NCBI GenBank assembly: GCA_007116445.1
Contig: SKIM01000260.1
Span: 1 to 5,182, forward strand
DNA length: 5,182 nt
Source of the DNA: Natronohydrobacter sp.
Lineage (GTDB): Bacteria > Pseudomonadota > Alphaproteobacteria > Rhodobacterales > Rhodobacteraceae
Direction: 5' to 3'
Below, in pieces: positions 1 through 5,182 of this stretch. Every line of letters starts with the position of its first letter. The stretch's first letter is position 1. The translations under genes were made by a program, and so were the position numbers. The notes below the pieces were generated by a model. The model did no database searches. It saw only the letters and a program-made list of their open reading frames with translations, and was not told where the DNA came from.

Positions 1-51
1 ACCGCGTTCCTCATCGCTGAGTGAAATCGCAACCGACGCCCGACCACGCAT
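1..51 (-). CDS. N-terminus of a probable IS630-type transposase (partial)
   Basis: Only the first 17 codons are visible, and the gene runs off the left edge. It reads MRGRASVAISLSDEERG from an ATG at 51-49. A strong Shine-Dalgarno GGAGG lies 7 nt upstream of that ATG, which makes this a real translation start rather than a chance frame. The pattern of a short basic start, then a hydrophobic/Ser stretch, then 'LSDEER', resembles from memory the N-termini of alphaproteobacterial IS630-family (DDE, mariner-like) transposases, which continue into a helix-turn-helix. The catalytic domain lies outside the window, so the family call is an inference from very few residues. A DNA-binding regulator or an unrelated protein with a similar start is possible. 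I am confident that a gene starts here and only moderately confident that it is a transposase. Confidence 0.5.
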   Translation of the reverse strand, partial: MRGRASVAISLSDEERG

Positions 52-56
52 GCCGT
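52..56 (-). other. Position anchor: leader immediately before the partial gene start
   Basis: These bases are part of the 7-nt spacer (52-58) between the GGAGG Shine-Dalgarno at 59-63 (minus strand) and the ATG at 51-49. The site is listed because it decides the start codon of the truncated left-edge gene. No other ATG, GTG or TTG has comparable support in that frame. Confidence 0.45.
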
Positions 57-138
57 CACCTCCAAACCATGCCTCAAGTCAATGATGGCAAATTTGGTTC
101 CAGGTGACTAGTGACGCTTCACAGTTTTTCTTGATTTT

Positions 139-214
139 TGGTGAGCCCGACAGGATTCGAACCTGTGACCCACTGATTAAAAGTCAGTTGCTCTACCAAC
201 TGAGCTACGGGCCC
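139..214 (-). tRNA. tRNA-Lys (anticodon UUU), CCA encoded
   Basis: This is a complete cloverleaf on the minus strand. The 5' acceptor strand GGGCCCG (214-208) pairs with CGGGCTC (149-143) with one G-U pair. The discriminator base is A (142) and the CCA tail is genomically encoded (141-139). The D-arm reads AGCTCAGTTGGTAGAGC. The 5-bp anticodon stem carries loop CTTTTAA, with anticodon TTT at 181-179, followed by A37. The T-arm contains the canonical GGTTCGAATCC. It decodes AAA/AAG as lysine. A37 and U36 fit the requirement for t6A, and hence for ms2t6A made by MtaB, which is encoded about 1 kb away. The gene has its own promoter at 226-254. No hairpin followed by a T-run is visible downstream before the window edge. 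Confidence 0.97.
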
Positions 215-225
215 ACACTGCGCGC

Positions 226-254
226 TACTTAGAAAAGCGGCGGGTTGGGGTCAA
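226..254 (-). promoter_or_regulatory. Sigma70-type promoter of tRNA-Lys
   Basis: On the minus strand, a -35 box TTGACC (254-249) is followed by a 17-bp spacer and a -10 box TAAGTA (231-226). The predicted start is about 218-220, a few bases before the mature tRNA 5' end at 214. The segment after the -10 box is GC-only (GCGCGC). Such discriminators are typical of stable-RNA promoters under stringent (ppGpp) control; this regulatory reading is inference. Confidence 0.7.
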
Positions 255-307
255 GGGCAAATCGGACGCATCATGAAGGAATCCTGCCATTCGCGAAAAA
301 ACGGCTC

Positions 308-335
308 TGGTCACAGTCGCACCAGCCACTTATAT
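308..335 (+). promoter_or_regulatory. Candidate promoter of dapF-mtaB
   Basis: A -10-like TTATAT lies at 330-335, an AT-rich island in GC-rich DNA. A weak -35-like TGGTCA lies at 308-313, giving a 16-bp spacer. Transcription would begin at about 341-343, which is at or within 2 nt of the dapF ATG. That would leave essentially no 5' untranslated region and would explain why no Shine-Dalgarno is visible before the ATG. The -35 box is poor, so confidence is moderate. Confidence 0.4.
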
Positions 336-342
336 CGCGTGC

Positions 343-1176
343 ATGGTTGACAGGCTCTCTCCGCTCGCCTTCGTCAAGATGCATGGCGCTGGCAACGATT
401 TCGTCGTGATCGACTCGCGCTTTGGTGCGGGCGGAGTGATCACGGCTGCGCTGGCCGCTATGCTTGGCGATCGTCAGCGGGGCGTTGGTTTTGACCAGCT
501 CGCGGAGTTGCGCGCTTCTGACAGCGCTGATCTGGAACTCGATTTCTGGAATGCGGACGGGACGCGGGCCGGGGCGTGTGGCAATGCGACGCGCTGCGTT
601 GCGGCCTTGGTGATGGCGGAGCAAGGGCAGGATCGACTCACGATTCGCACAGCGCGCGGGGTCTTGATCGCGGAACGCCATGGCGCGCAGGTCTGGGTCA
701 ACATGGGCGCGCCGATCCTCGACTGGCAGGGCATCCCGCTTGCGCGGGCGATCGATCCGCTGCATCTGCCGCTGCCCGGTGATCCGGTTGCTGTCGGCAT
801 GGGCAACCCGCATTGCGTCCATTTCGTACCGGATGCCGAGGCCGTGGCACTTGCCACCCTTGGCCCCGAGATCGAGCATGACCCGCTTTTCCCCGAGGCC
901 ACGAATGTCGAATTTGCCTCGCTGATCAGCGCCGACCATCTGCGGTTGCGTGTCTGGGAACGTGGGACGGGGATCACGCTCGCCTGCGGGTCGGGCGCTT
1001 GTGCGACCGCCGTGGCATCCCATCTGCGCGGGCTCACGGGGCGGCGTGTGACGATTGCCGCTGATGGGGGCGTGCTGGACGTGGATTGGCGCGCGGATGG
1101 GGTCTGGTTGACCGGACCGGTCGCGCATGTCTTTGACGGCAGCCTGTCGCCCGAATTTCTGGAAGCCGCGACATGA
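343..1176 (+). CDS. dapF: Diaminopimelate epimerase
   Basis: DapF is a cytoplasmic, PLP-independent epimerase that converts LL- to meso-diaminopimelate, the penultimate step to lysine and a peptidoglycan precursor. The 277-residue length is normal for the family. Motifs seen include KMHGAGNDF (12-20), the first catalytic cysteine C79 in GACGNATR, GNPH (154-157), NVEF (188-191), the substrate-binding pair E206-R207 in WERGTG, and the second catalytic cysteine C215 in ACGSGAC. The two cysteines form the thiol acid/base pair. The residue after WERGTG is I211, where enterobacterial enzymes have Glu. ATG 343 is the only start that keeps the conserved N-terminus without a long deletion. It has no clear Shine-Dalgarno, consistent with a leaderless transcript. 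The stop codon overlaps the mtaB start (ATGA), so the two are almost certainly co-transcribed. Confidence 0.96.
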   Translation: MVDRLSPLAFVKMHGAGNDFVVIDSRFGAGGVITAALAAMLGDRQRGVGFDQLAELRASDSADLELDFWNADGTRAGACGNATRCVAALVMAEQGQDRLTIRTARGVLIAERHGAQVWVNMGAPILDWQGIPLARAIDPLHLPLPGDPVAVGMGNPHCVHFVPDAEAVALATLGPEIEHDPLFPEATNVEFASLISADHLRLRVWERGTGITLACGSGACATAVASHLRGLTGRRVTIAADGGVLDVDWRADGVWLTGPVAHVFDGSLSPEFLEAAT

Positions 1177-2423
1177 GCGCGCCGCGTTTCACCACGCTGG
1201 GCTGTCGCCTGAATGCTTATGAGACTGAGGCGATGAAGGCACTGGCCGAGGGCGCGGGGCTGCAAGATGCGCTGGTCGTCAATACCTGCGCCGTGACGGC
1301 CGAGGCCGTGCGCAAGGCGCGTCAGGAAATCCGCCGCTTGCGCCGCGACAATCCAGCCGCGCCGATCATCGTCACCGGATGCGCCGCCCAGACCGAGCCC
1401 GAAACCTTCGCCGCCATGCCCGAGGTCACGCGCGTCATCGGCAATGCCGAGAAGATGCGGCCCGAGACCTGGGCGCAGATGGTCCCCGATCTGATCGGGG
1501 TGACCGAGCGGGTGCAGGTTGATGACATCATGTCGGTGCGCGAGACTGCGAGCCATCTGATCGACGGGTTCGGGACGCGTGCGCGGGCCTATGTGCAGGT
1601 CCAGAATGGCTGCGATCATCGCTGCACCTTTTGCATCATCCCCTATGGGCGGGGCAATTCGCGGTCGGTCCCCGCGGGCGTGGTGGTCGAGCAGATCAAC
1701 CGGCTTTGCGCCCAAGGCTATGCGGAGGTGGTGCTGACGGGCGTGGATCTGACCTCCTGGGGCGCGGATCTGCCGAGGCAGCCCCGCTTGGGCGATCTTG
1801 TGCGGCGGATCTTGCGGCTGTCGGATGTGGCGCGGCTGCGGATCAGTTCGATTGACTCGATCGAAGCGGATGAGGCGCTGATGGAAGCGATTGCCTCCGA
1901 GCCGCGGCTGATGCCGCATCTGCATCTGTCGCTGCAGGCGGGCGATGACATGATCCTCAAGCGCATGAAGCGCCGCCACTTGCGCGACGACGCGATCCGC
2001 TTTTGTGCGCAGGCGCGCGCGCTGCGCCCGGATATGGTCTTCGGCGCGGATATCATCGCGGGCTTTCCGACTGAGACGGAGGCGATGTTCGACAATTCGC
2101 TGCGGCTGGTTGAGGAATGTGATCTGACCTTTTTGCATGTCTTTCCGTTCAGCCCGCGCAAGGGCACGCCTGCGGCGCGCATGCCGCAACTGCCGGGCGC
2201 GGTGGTGAAAGCGCGCGCGGCACGCCTGCGCGCGGCAGGCGCGCAGGCGTTGGAGCGTCATCTGAGCGCCCAGGTCGACCAGCGCCATCAGGTGCTGATC
2301 GAGGCGCCGGATATGGGCCGCACCGCGCAATTCACCGAAGTGCGTTTTGCGCGGCCGCAGCGCGTCGGGGCAGTCATCGCTGCGCAGATCACTGGCCATG
2401 CTGGCGGTCAGCTTCTGGCTTGA
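1173..2423 (+). CDS. mtaB: tRNA t6A37 methylthiotransferase MtaB
   Basis: MtaB is a radical-SAM enzyme that adds a methylthio group to C2 of t6A37, giving ms2t6A in tRNAs reading ANN codons, notably tRNA-Lys(UUU). It has 416 residues with the full MTTase architecture. The N-terminal UPF0004 domain carries three auxiliary-cluster cysteines: C11 (GCRLN), C39 (NTCAVT) and C70 (VTGCAAQ). The radical-SAM core carries C147-x3-C151-x2-C154 (NGCDHRCTFCIIPYGRG), then LSLQAGDD (253-260), ADIIAGFPTET (292-302) and FPFSPRKGTPAARM (324-337). A compact C-terminal TRAM-like region follows from about 368. GCRLN and the IIPYGRG context favour MtaB over MiaB and RimO. The start overlaps the dapF stop by 4 bp, and GGAAG at 1161-1165 sits 7 nt upstream. 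The dapF-mtaB pairing is, as I recall, common in alphaproteobacteria. Confidence 0.94.
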   Translation: MSAPRFTTLGCRLNAYETEAMKALAEGAGLQDALVVNTCAVTAEAVRKARQEIRRLRRDNPAAPIIVTGCAAQTEPETFAAMPEVTRVIGNAEKMRPETWAQMVPDLIGVTERVQVDDIMSVRETASHLIDGFGTRARAYVQVQNGCDHRCTFCIIPYGRGNSRSVPAGVVVEQINRLCAQGYAEVVLTGVDLTSWGADLPRQPRLGDLVRRILRLSDVARLRISSIDSIEADEALMEAIASEPRLMPHLHLSLQAGDDMILKRMKRRHLRDDAIRFCAQARALRPDMVFGADIIAGFPTETEAMFDNSLRLVEECDLTFLHVFPFSPRKGTPAARMPQLPGAVVKARAARLRAAGAQALERHLSAQVDQRHQVLIEAPDMGRTAQFTEVRFARPQRVGAVIAAQITGHAGGQLLA

Positions 2424-2438
2424 CGCGGGGCAGGGGCC

Positions 2439-3131
2439 TCAGCCCAGATAAGCCCGCAGGGCTTCCGGGGGCGCGTCAAAGAGCGCCTCGGTTGCCTGTG
2501 GTGGATGCGCGATCCCGTCGGCCACGAGCACGGTCTGATCGGCAATCGCGCGCGCGTCGCTGACATCATGGCTGACCATCAGCAGTGTCGCGCCTGTCTC
2601 GCGGCAGATGCCCGCGACCAGCGCCAGCATTTCGACGCGCAGGGCAGGGCCAAGGGCTGCGAAAGGTTCATCGAGCAGGATCAGGGGCTTGCCTTGCAGC
2701 AGCACCCGCGCCAGCGCCACGCGGCCCTGTTGGCCGCCCGAGAGTTGGGCAGGCCGCCGCGCGCCAAAGCCTGAAAGCCCCACACGCGCGAGCGCGGCCT
2801 CGACCTGTGCGCGCTCGTCCGCTGACAGGCGCAGCGACGGGCGCAGGCCGAGGGCGACATTTTCCGACGCGCTCAGATGCGGGAACAGATTGTTGTCCTG
2901 AAACAAGATCGAGACGGGCCGCGCTGACGGCGCAGCAGCCGTGATCTCGCGCCCCTGCCAGAGCACCCGGCCGGCGCTCAGCGGCACGAAGCCCGCCAAG
3001 GCCCCGAGCAGCGTCGATTTCCCCGCGCCCGATGGCCCGATGATCGCGCAGAGTGTCCCGGGCGCGAGGGACCAGTCCGCGCGCAAGGTGAAATCGTCTT
3101 GTGTGATCCGCAGCCCGTCAAGTTCCAGCAC
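2439..3131 (-). CDS. thiQ: Thiamine ABC transporter, ATP-binding protein
   Basis: ThiQ is the cytoplasmic ATPase that powers thiamine/TMP/TPP import through ThiP. It has 230 residues, the compact ThiQ length without a C-terminal regulatory domain. Motifs seen are Walker A GPSGAGKST (32-40), Q-loop Q78 in LFQDNNLFPHL, signature LSGGQ (130-134), Walker B ILLDEP (151-156) with catalytic E155, and switch H188 in VSHD. The D-loop reads AALG (158-161) instead of the usual SALD, so its Asp is Gly. The start is GTG at 3131-3129, preceded by only a weak GGGGG at 3139-3143, 7 nt upstream. The first 14 bp overlap the end of thiP, which points to translational coupling. Gene order thiB-thiP-thiQ supports the substrate assignment. 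Taken alone, the sequence could also be read as a generic spermidine/iron-type ATPase. Confidence 0.93.
   Translation of the reverse strand: MLELDGLRITQDDFTLRADWSLAPGTLCAIIGPSGAGKSTLLGALAGFVPLSAGRVLWQGREITAAAPSARPVSILFQDNNLFPHLSASENVALGLRPSLRLSADERAQVEAALARVGLSGFGARRPAQLSGGQQGRVALARVLLQGKPLILLDEPFAALGPALRVEMLALVAGICRETGATLLMVSHDVSDARAIADQTVLVADGIAHPPQATEALFDAPPEALRAYLG
2450..2464. terminator. Possible shared hairpin at the mtaB/thiQ convergent end
   Basis: AAGCCC-GCA-GGGCTT is a perfect 6-bp inverted repeat with a 3-nt loop. It lies in the last codons of thiQ, about 27 bp past the mtaB stop. A GC-rich stem at a convergent junction could stop transcription from either side. No proper T-run follows on either strand (minus strand continues ATCT, plus strand CCGG), and it is coding sequence, so this is a weak candidate. 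Confidence 0.25.
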
Positions 3132-4692
3132 GTCCGCGCCCCCATCGCTCGAAAATCACAAACAGCGCCAGACTGGCGCCCAGCAGCACCAGCGCCGCGC
3201 CTGCTGCATCATCCTGCCGGTAGGCGTTCATCAGCCGGTAGAGCTGCATCGGCAGCGTCGCGCCCTCACGCTCGGCAAAGAGCATGATCACGCCCAGATC
3301 GCCCATCGACAGCGCCGCGGTCAGCCCGGCGGCAAAACCCAAGGGGCGACGCAGACGCGGCAGCGTGACGATGCGCAGCCGCGCCAGACCATGCAGCCCC
3401 AGCGCGTCTGACAGCCGCCCATGGCTCGCCAATTCGGCGCGCAGACCAGGCAGGATCAGGCGCAGCGCGAAGGGCAGCGCCATGCCCGCATTCACCAGCA
3501 TCGTGATCGCAAGGGCAAAATCGCGCGGATTGGCCAGCGGGCGGATCAGCAGAAACAGCCCCGTCCCAATCACCAGCGGCGAGGCCGCGAGCGCCGCCAG
3601 CCCCAGCCATTCCAGCACGGCCCCGCGCCCACCGCCCAAGGCGAGCACGGCATGGGCGAGCGCCAGTGTCATCCCGAGCGTGATCGCCGTTGCGCCCAAG
3701 GCCACGATCAGCGAGCGCCCGGCGGCCTGCCAGACCTCGGGCGGCAGGCCCGCCACATGCGGCGCGCCGCGCGCGACCAGCATGCCGAGCGGCACCAGCA
3801 GAAACAGCGCGCCTACCACGATCAGCGCCCCGTCCCAGAGCCGCAGGGCTGCACCGCCCACGTCAAAGCGCTGCACAGGGCGGTCCATCCCGCCGCCCAT
3901 TGCGGCAGGCAAGGCCACGCGCCAGGCAATCACCCCCGCGCCTGCGCAGAGCGCGAATTGCACCAGCGCCAGCGCGGCCGCGCGGCCCATGTCATAGTCA
4001 AAGCGGAAGGCCTGAAAGATCGCCAGTTCCACGGTCGTCGCGCGCGGGCCCCCGCCCATGGTCAGCGCGACGGAGAAACTTGTCAGGCAGATGAGGAAGA
4101 TCACCAGAAACGCACCGGGGGCCAGTTCGCGGATCATCGGCCATTCAAGCTGCCGGAAGCTCTCGCGCGGGCCAAAGCCGAGCGTGGCGGCCAGCCGGAA
4201 GCGTTCCGCCGGGATTGCGGCCCAGCCTTGCAGCAGGATGCGGGTCGCAAGCGGCAGATTGTAGAACACATGCGCGAGCACCACGCCATGCAGCCCGAAG
4301 ATGTTGAAACGCGCGAGCCCCAGCCCATCCAGCCCCTGATTGATCAGCCCGGAGCGCCCGAAAACCGCAAGCAGTCCCAGCACCGCGACAAGCGTGGGCA
4401 GGATGAAGGGCGCGCCCATCAGCGTGATCAAGAGCGCGCGGCCGCGGAATTGCCGCCGCGCGAGCGCCCGCGCGATGGGGATGGCGAGCGCCACGGACAG
4501 CGCCGCGGACCAGAGCGCCTGCACAAGCGTGAAGCGCACGGCCGCCAGATCGGCGCTGCGCAGCGCGCTGAAACCTTCTGCGCGCCAGACAACAGCCCCC
4601 AGCGCACCGAAATTCAGCACTACCAGCCACGTGGCCACCCCCCCGCCAAAGGCAAGGGCGAGCAGGCGCGCGTGGCGGGCAGCGCTGGTCAC
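3118..4692 (-). CDS. thiP: Thiamine ABC transporter, permease
   Basis: ThiP is the inner-membrane channel of the thiamine/TPP importer. Its 524 residues are two tandem binding-protein-dependent permease domains in one chain, as in E. coli ThiP (about 536). Hydrophobic segments begin at about 11-35 and recur throughout (for example 58-75, 87-110, 133-150, 192-211, 238-257, 288-307, 327-350, 364-384, 392-410, 497-514). Each half has an EAA-type loop that would contact ThiQ: 160-179 (IPAERFRLAATLGFG) and about 421-445 (ending LRIVTLP). MGDLGVIMLFA (463-473) is a ThiP-like hallmark. The start is GTG at 4692-4690, which overlaps the thiB stop as GTGA. GGAAGG at 4707-4702 lies 9 nt upstream as the Shine-Dalgarno. 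The 3' end overlaps thiQ by 14 bp. Confidence 0.94.
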   Translation of the reverse strand: MTSAARHARLLALAFGGGVATWLVVLNFGALGAVVWRAEGFSALRSADLAAVRFTLVQALWSAALSVALAIPIARALARRQFRGRALLITLMGAPFILPTLVAVLGLLAVFGRSGLINQGLDGLGLARFNIFGLHGVVLAHVFYNLPLATRILLQGWAAIPAERFRLAATLGFGPRESFRQLEWPMIRELAPGAFLVIFLICLTSFSVALTMGGGPRATTVELAIFQAFRFDYDMGRAAALALVQFALCAGAGVIAWRVALPAAMGGGMDRPVQRFDVGGAALRLWDGALIVVGALFLLVPLGMLVARGAPHVAGLPPEVWQAAGRSLIVALGATAITLGMTLALAHAVLALGGGRGAVLEWLGLAALAASPLVIGTGLFLLIRPLANPRDFALAITMLVNAGMALPFALRLILPGLRAELASHGRLSDALGLHGLARLRIVTLPRLRRPLGFAAGLTAALSMGDLGVIMLFAEREGATLPMQLYRLMNAYRQDDAAGAALVLLGASLALFVIFERWGRGRAGT

Positions 4693-5182
4693 CGGGTCAT
4701 GCCTTCCAGCCAGACTTCGAGCGCTGGGCTACGGCGGGCCTCAGCCTCATCCTCGCCCAGAAAGATCGCTGTGTCGGGGAAGGGCAGATCGCGCATCACC
4801 TCGGGCCAGTCTTCGCGGGGCAGGGCGGCCGGATAGGACCAGTTGGCATAGGCGATCATGTCCTGAAACTCGCGCGACAGAAGATAGGCCATGAAATCGC
4901 GCGCCAGATCAGGATTGGCCGCGCCCGCCAGCACGCCTGCCACTTCCGCGGTGAAGTAATGCCCTTCCTCGAAGATCGCGGCGGCCTTGCTGTCATCGTC
5001 TTCCGCGACGATGTGATAGGCGGGCGATGTGGTGTAGCTCAGCACCATATCGGCCTCGCCTGCGCTGAACATGCCGTAGGATTCCGACCAGCCTGCCGTC
5101 ACAGTGACTGTGCGCGCGGCCAGATTGCGCCAGACGTCCGCAGCCGCGTCGCCAAAGACCTCATCCACCCAGAGCATCAGCG
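4689..5182 (-). CDS. thiB: Thiamine-binding periplasmic protein (C-terminal half)
   Basis: ThiB captures thiamine, TMP or TPP in the periplasm and delivers it to ThiP-ThiQ. The frame stays open to the right edge. The ATG at 5177-5175 is internal, since a Leu codon precedes it in frame, so the signal peptide and first lobe are outside the window. About 163 residues are visible, roughly half of the family's usual 330. Counting from the Met at 5177 as residue 1, GWSESYGMF (29-37), VLSYTTSPAYH (45-55), EGHY (71-74) and NWSYP (112-116) closely match E. coli ThiB. W30, Y48 and W113 fall where the E. coli ligand-stacking residues W197, Y215 and W280 lie (alignment from memory). The TGA overlaps the thiP GTG. 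thiBPQ operons are often under a TPP riboswitch upstream of thiB, which would be beyond this window. Confidence 0.94.
   Translation of the reverse strand, partial: LMLWVDEVFGDAAADVWRNLAARTVTVTAGWSESYGMFSAGEADMVLSYTTSPAYHIVAEDDDSKAAAIFEEGHYFTAEVAGVLAGAANPDLARDFMAYLLSREFQDMIAYANWSYPAALPREDWPEVMRDLPFPDTAIFLGEDEAEARRSPALEVWLEGMTR

Larger units (their letters stand above)
1..110 (-). mobile_element. Possible end of an IS630-like insertion sequence
   Basis: If the partial gene at 1-51 is an IS630 transposase, one end of the element should lie between its start codon and the tRNA gene. IS630-family elements insert at TA, and IS630 itself prefers CTAG. A CTAG occurs at 108-111, 57 bp upstream of the ATG, flanked by a direct GTGAC on each side (104-108 and 111-115). 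The candidate terminus read inward on the minus strand is GTCACCTGGAACC. The opposite end is outside the window, so neither the inverted repeat nor the TA duplication can be confirmed. The boundary at 110 is a guess. Confidence 0.3.
215..342. other. Divergent intergenic region, tRNA-Lys / dapF
   Basis: This 128-bp gap holds the outward promoters of tRNA-Lys (226-254, minus) and dapF (308-335, plus). Between them (255-307) I see no operator palindrome, riboswitch fold or terminator. It is the most AT-rich stretch near dapF, as expected of a control region. Confidence 0.6.

Noticed and set aside
1..85. Plus-strand open frame entering from the left edge, ending at 83-85
   Set aside because: It is a short Ser/Pro-rich reading with no recognisable motif, and it lies opposite a better-supported minus-strand gene start with a strong GGAGG.
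111..140. GTGACGCTTCAC followed by T-rich sequence, resembling a plus-strand terminator
   Set aside because: The stem is only 4 bp and the T-run is interrupted. No convincing plus-strand gene ends here: the one open frame (2-85) cannot be recognised.
273..350. 25-codon open frame overlapping the dapF start
   Set aside because: It has no Shine-Dalgarno and no run of Lys or other attenuator-like codons, and it lies mostly upstream of the likely dapF transcription start.
474..2399. 641-codon open frame on the minus strand across dapF and mtaB
   Set aside because: It lies antisense to two clearly conserved genes, is rich in Arg/Gln/His/Ala with no recognisable domain, and is the usual by-product of high GC at third codon positions.
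2434..2445. GGGC-CTCA-GCCC hairpin spanning the thiQ stop
   Set aside because: It has only a 4-bp stem with no T-run on either strand, and such motifs are frequent by chance at this GC content.
3421..4836. 471-codon open frame on the plus strand across thiP
   Set aside because: It is antisense to a well-supported permease, has a low-complexity Arg/Gln/His composition and no start signal, so it is a GC shadow.
4689..5182. TPP riboswitch controlling thiBPQ
   Set aside because: It is expected upstream of thiB, but the thiB start lies beyond the right edge, so nothing in this window can show it.

Overview
The window looks like ordinary core chromosome of a GC-rich alphaproteobacterium, most likely of the Rhodobacterales (Roseobacter/Rhodobacter type). 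This is inferred from three things: high GC with long empty antisense frames, a dapF-mtaB pair, and a thiBPQ operon whose proteins look alphaproteobacterial. No database search was possible.

Layout. At the left edge (1-51, minus) are the first 17 codons of a gene whose start resembles an IS630-type transposase. It lies just downstream of a complete tRNA-Lys(UUU) gene (139-214, minus). The tRNA has a clear sigma70-type promoter in the 128-bp gap (215-342) that separates it from the divergent dapF. That gap also holds a probable dapF promoter, placed so close to the ATG that the mRNA may be leaderless. dapF (343-1176, plus) and mtaB (1173-2423, plus) overlap by ATGA and form a two-gene operon. 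Only 15 bp after mtaB lies the end of a convergent operon that fills the rest of the window on the minus strand: thiB (partial, runs off the right edge), thiP (4692-3118) and thiQ (3131-2439). Its genes overlap by 4 and 14 bp.

How the genes work together. ThiB (periplasmic binding protein), ThiP (fused double permease) and ThiQ (ATPase) form a complete ABC importer for thiamine and its phosphates. DapF makes meso-diaminopimelate for peptidoglycan and lysine. MtaB methylthiolates t6A37 in tRNAs reading ANN codons, and tRNA-Lys(UUU) is the classic substrate, so the left half has a loose lysine/tRNA-Lys theme. I see no undescribed multigene system here. The points worth a second look are the possible IS630 insertion next to the tRNA gene, the possible leaderless dapF mRNA, a non-consensus D-loop in ThiQ, and the very tight convergent junction.
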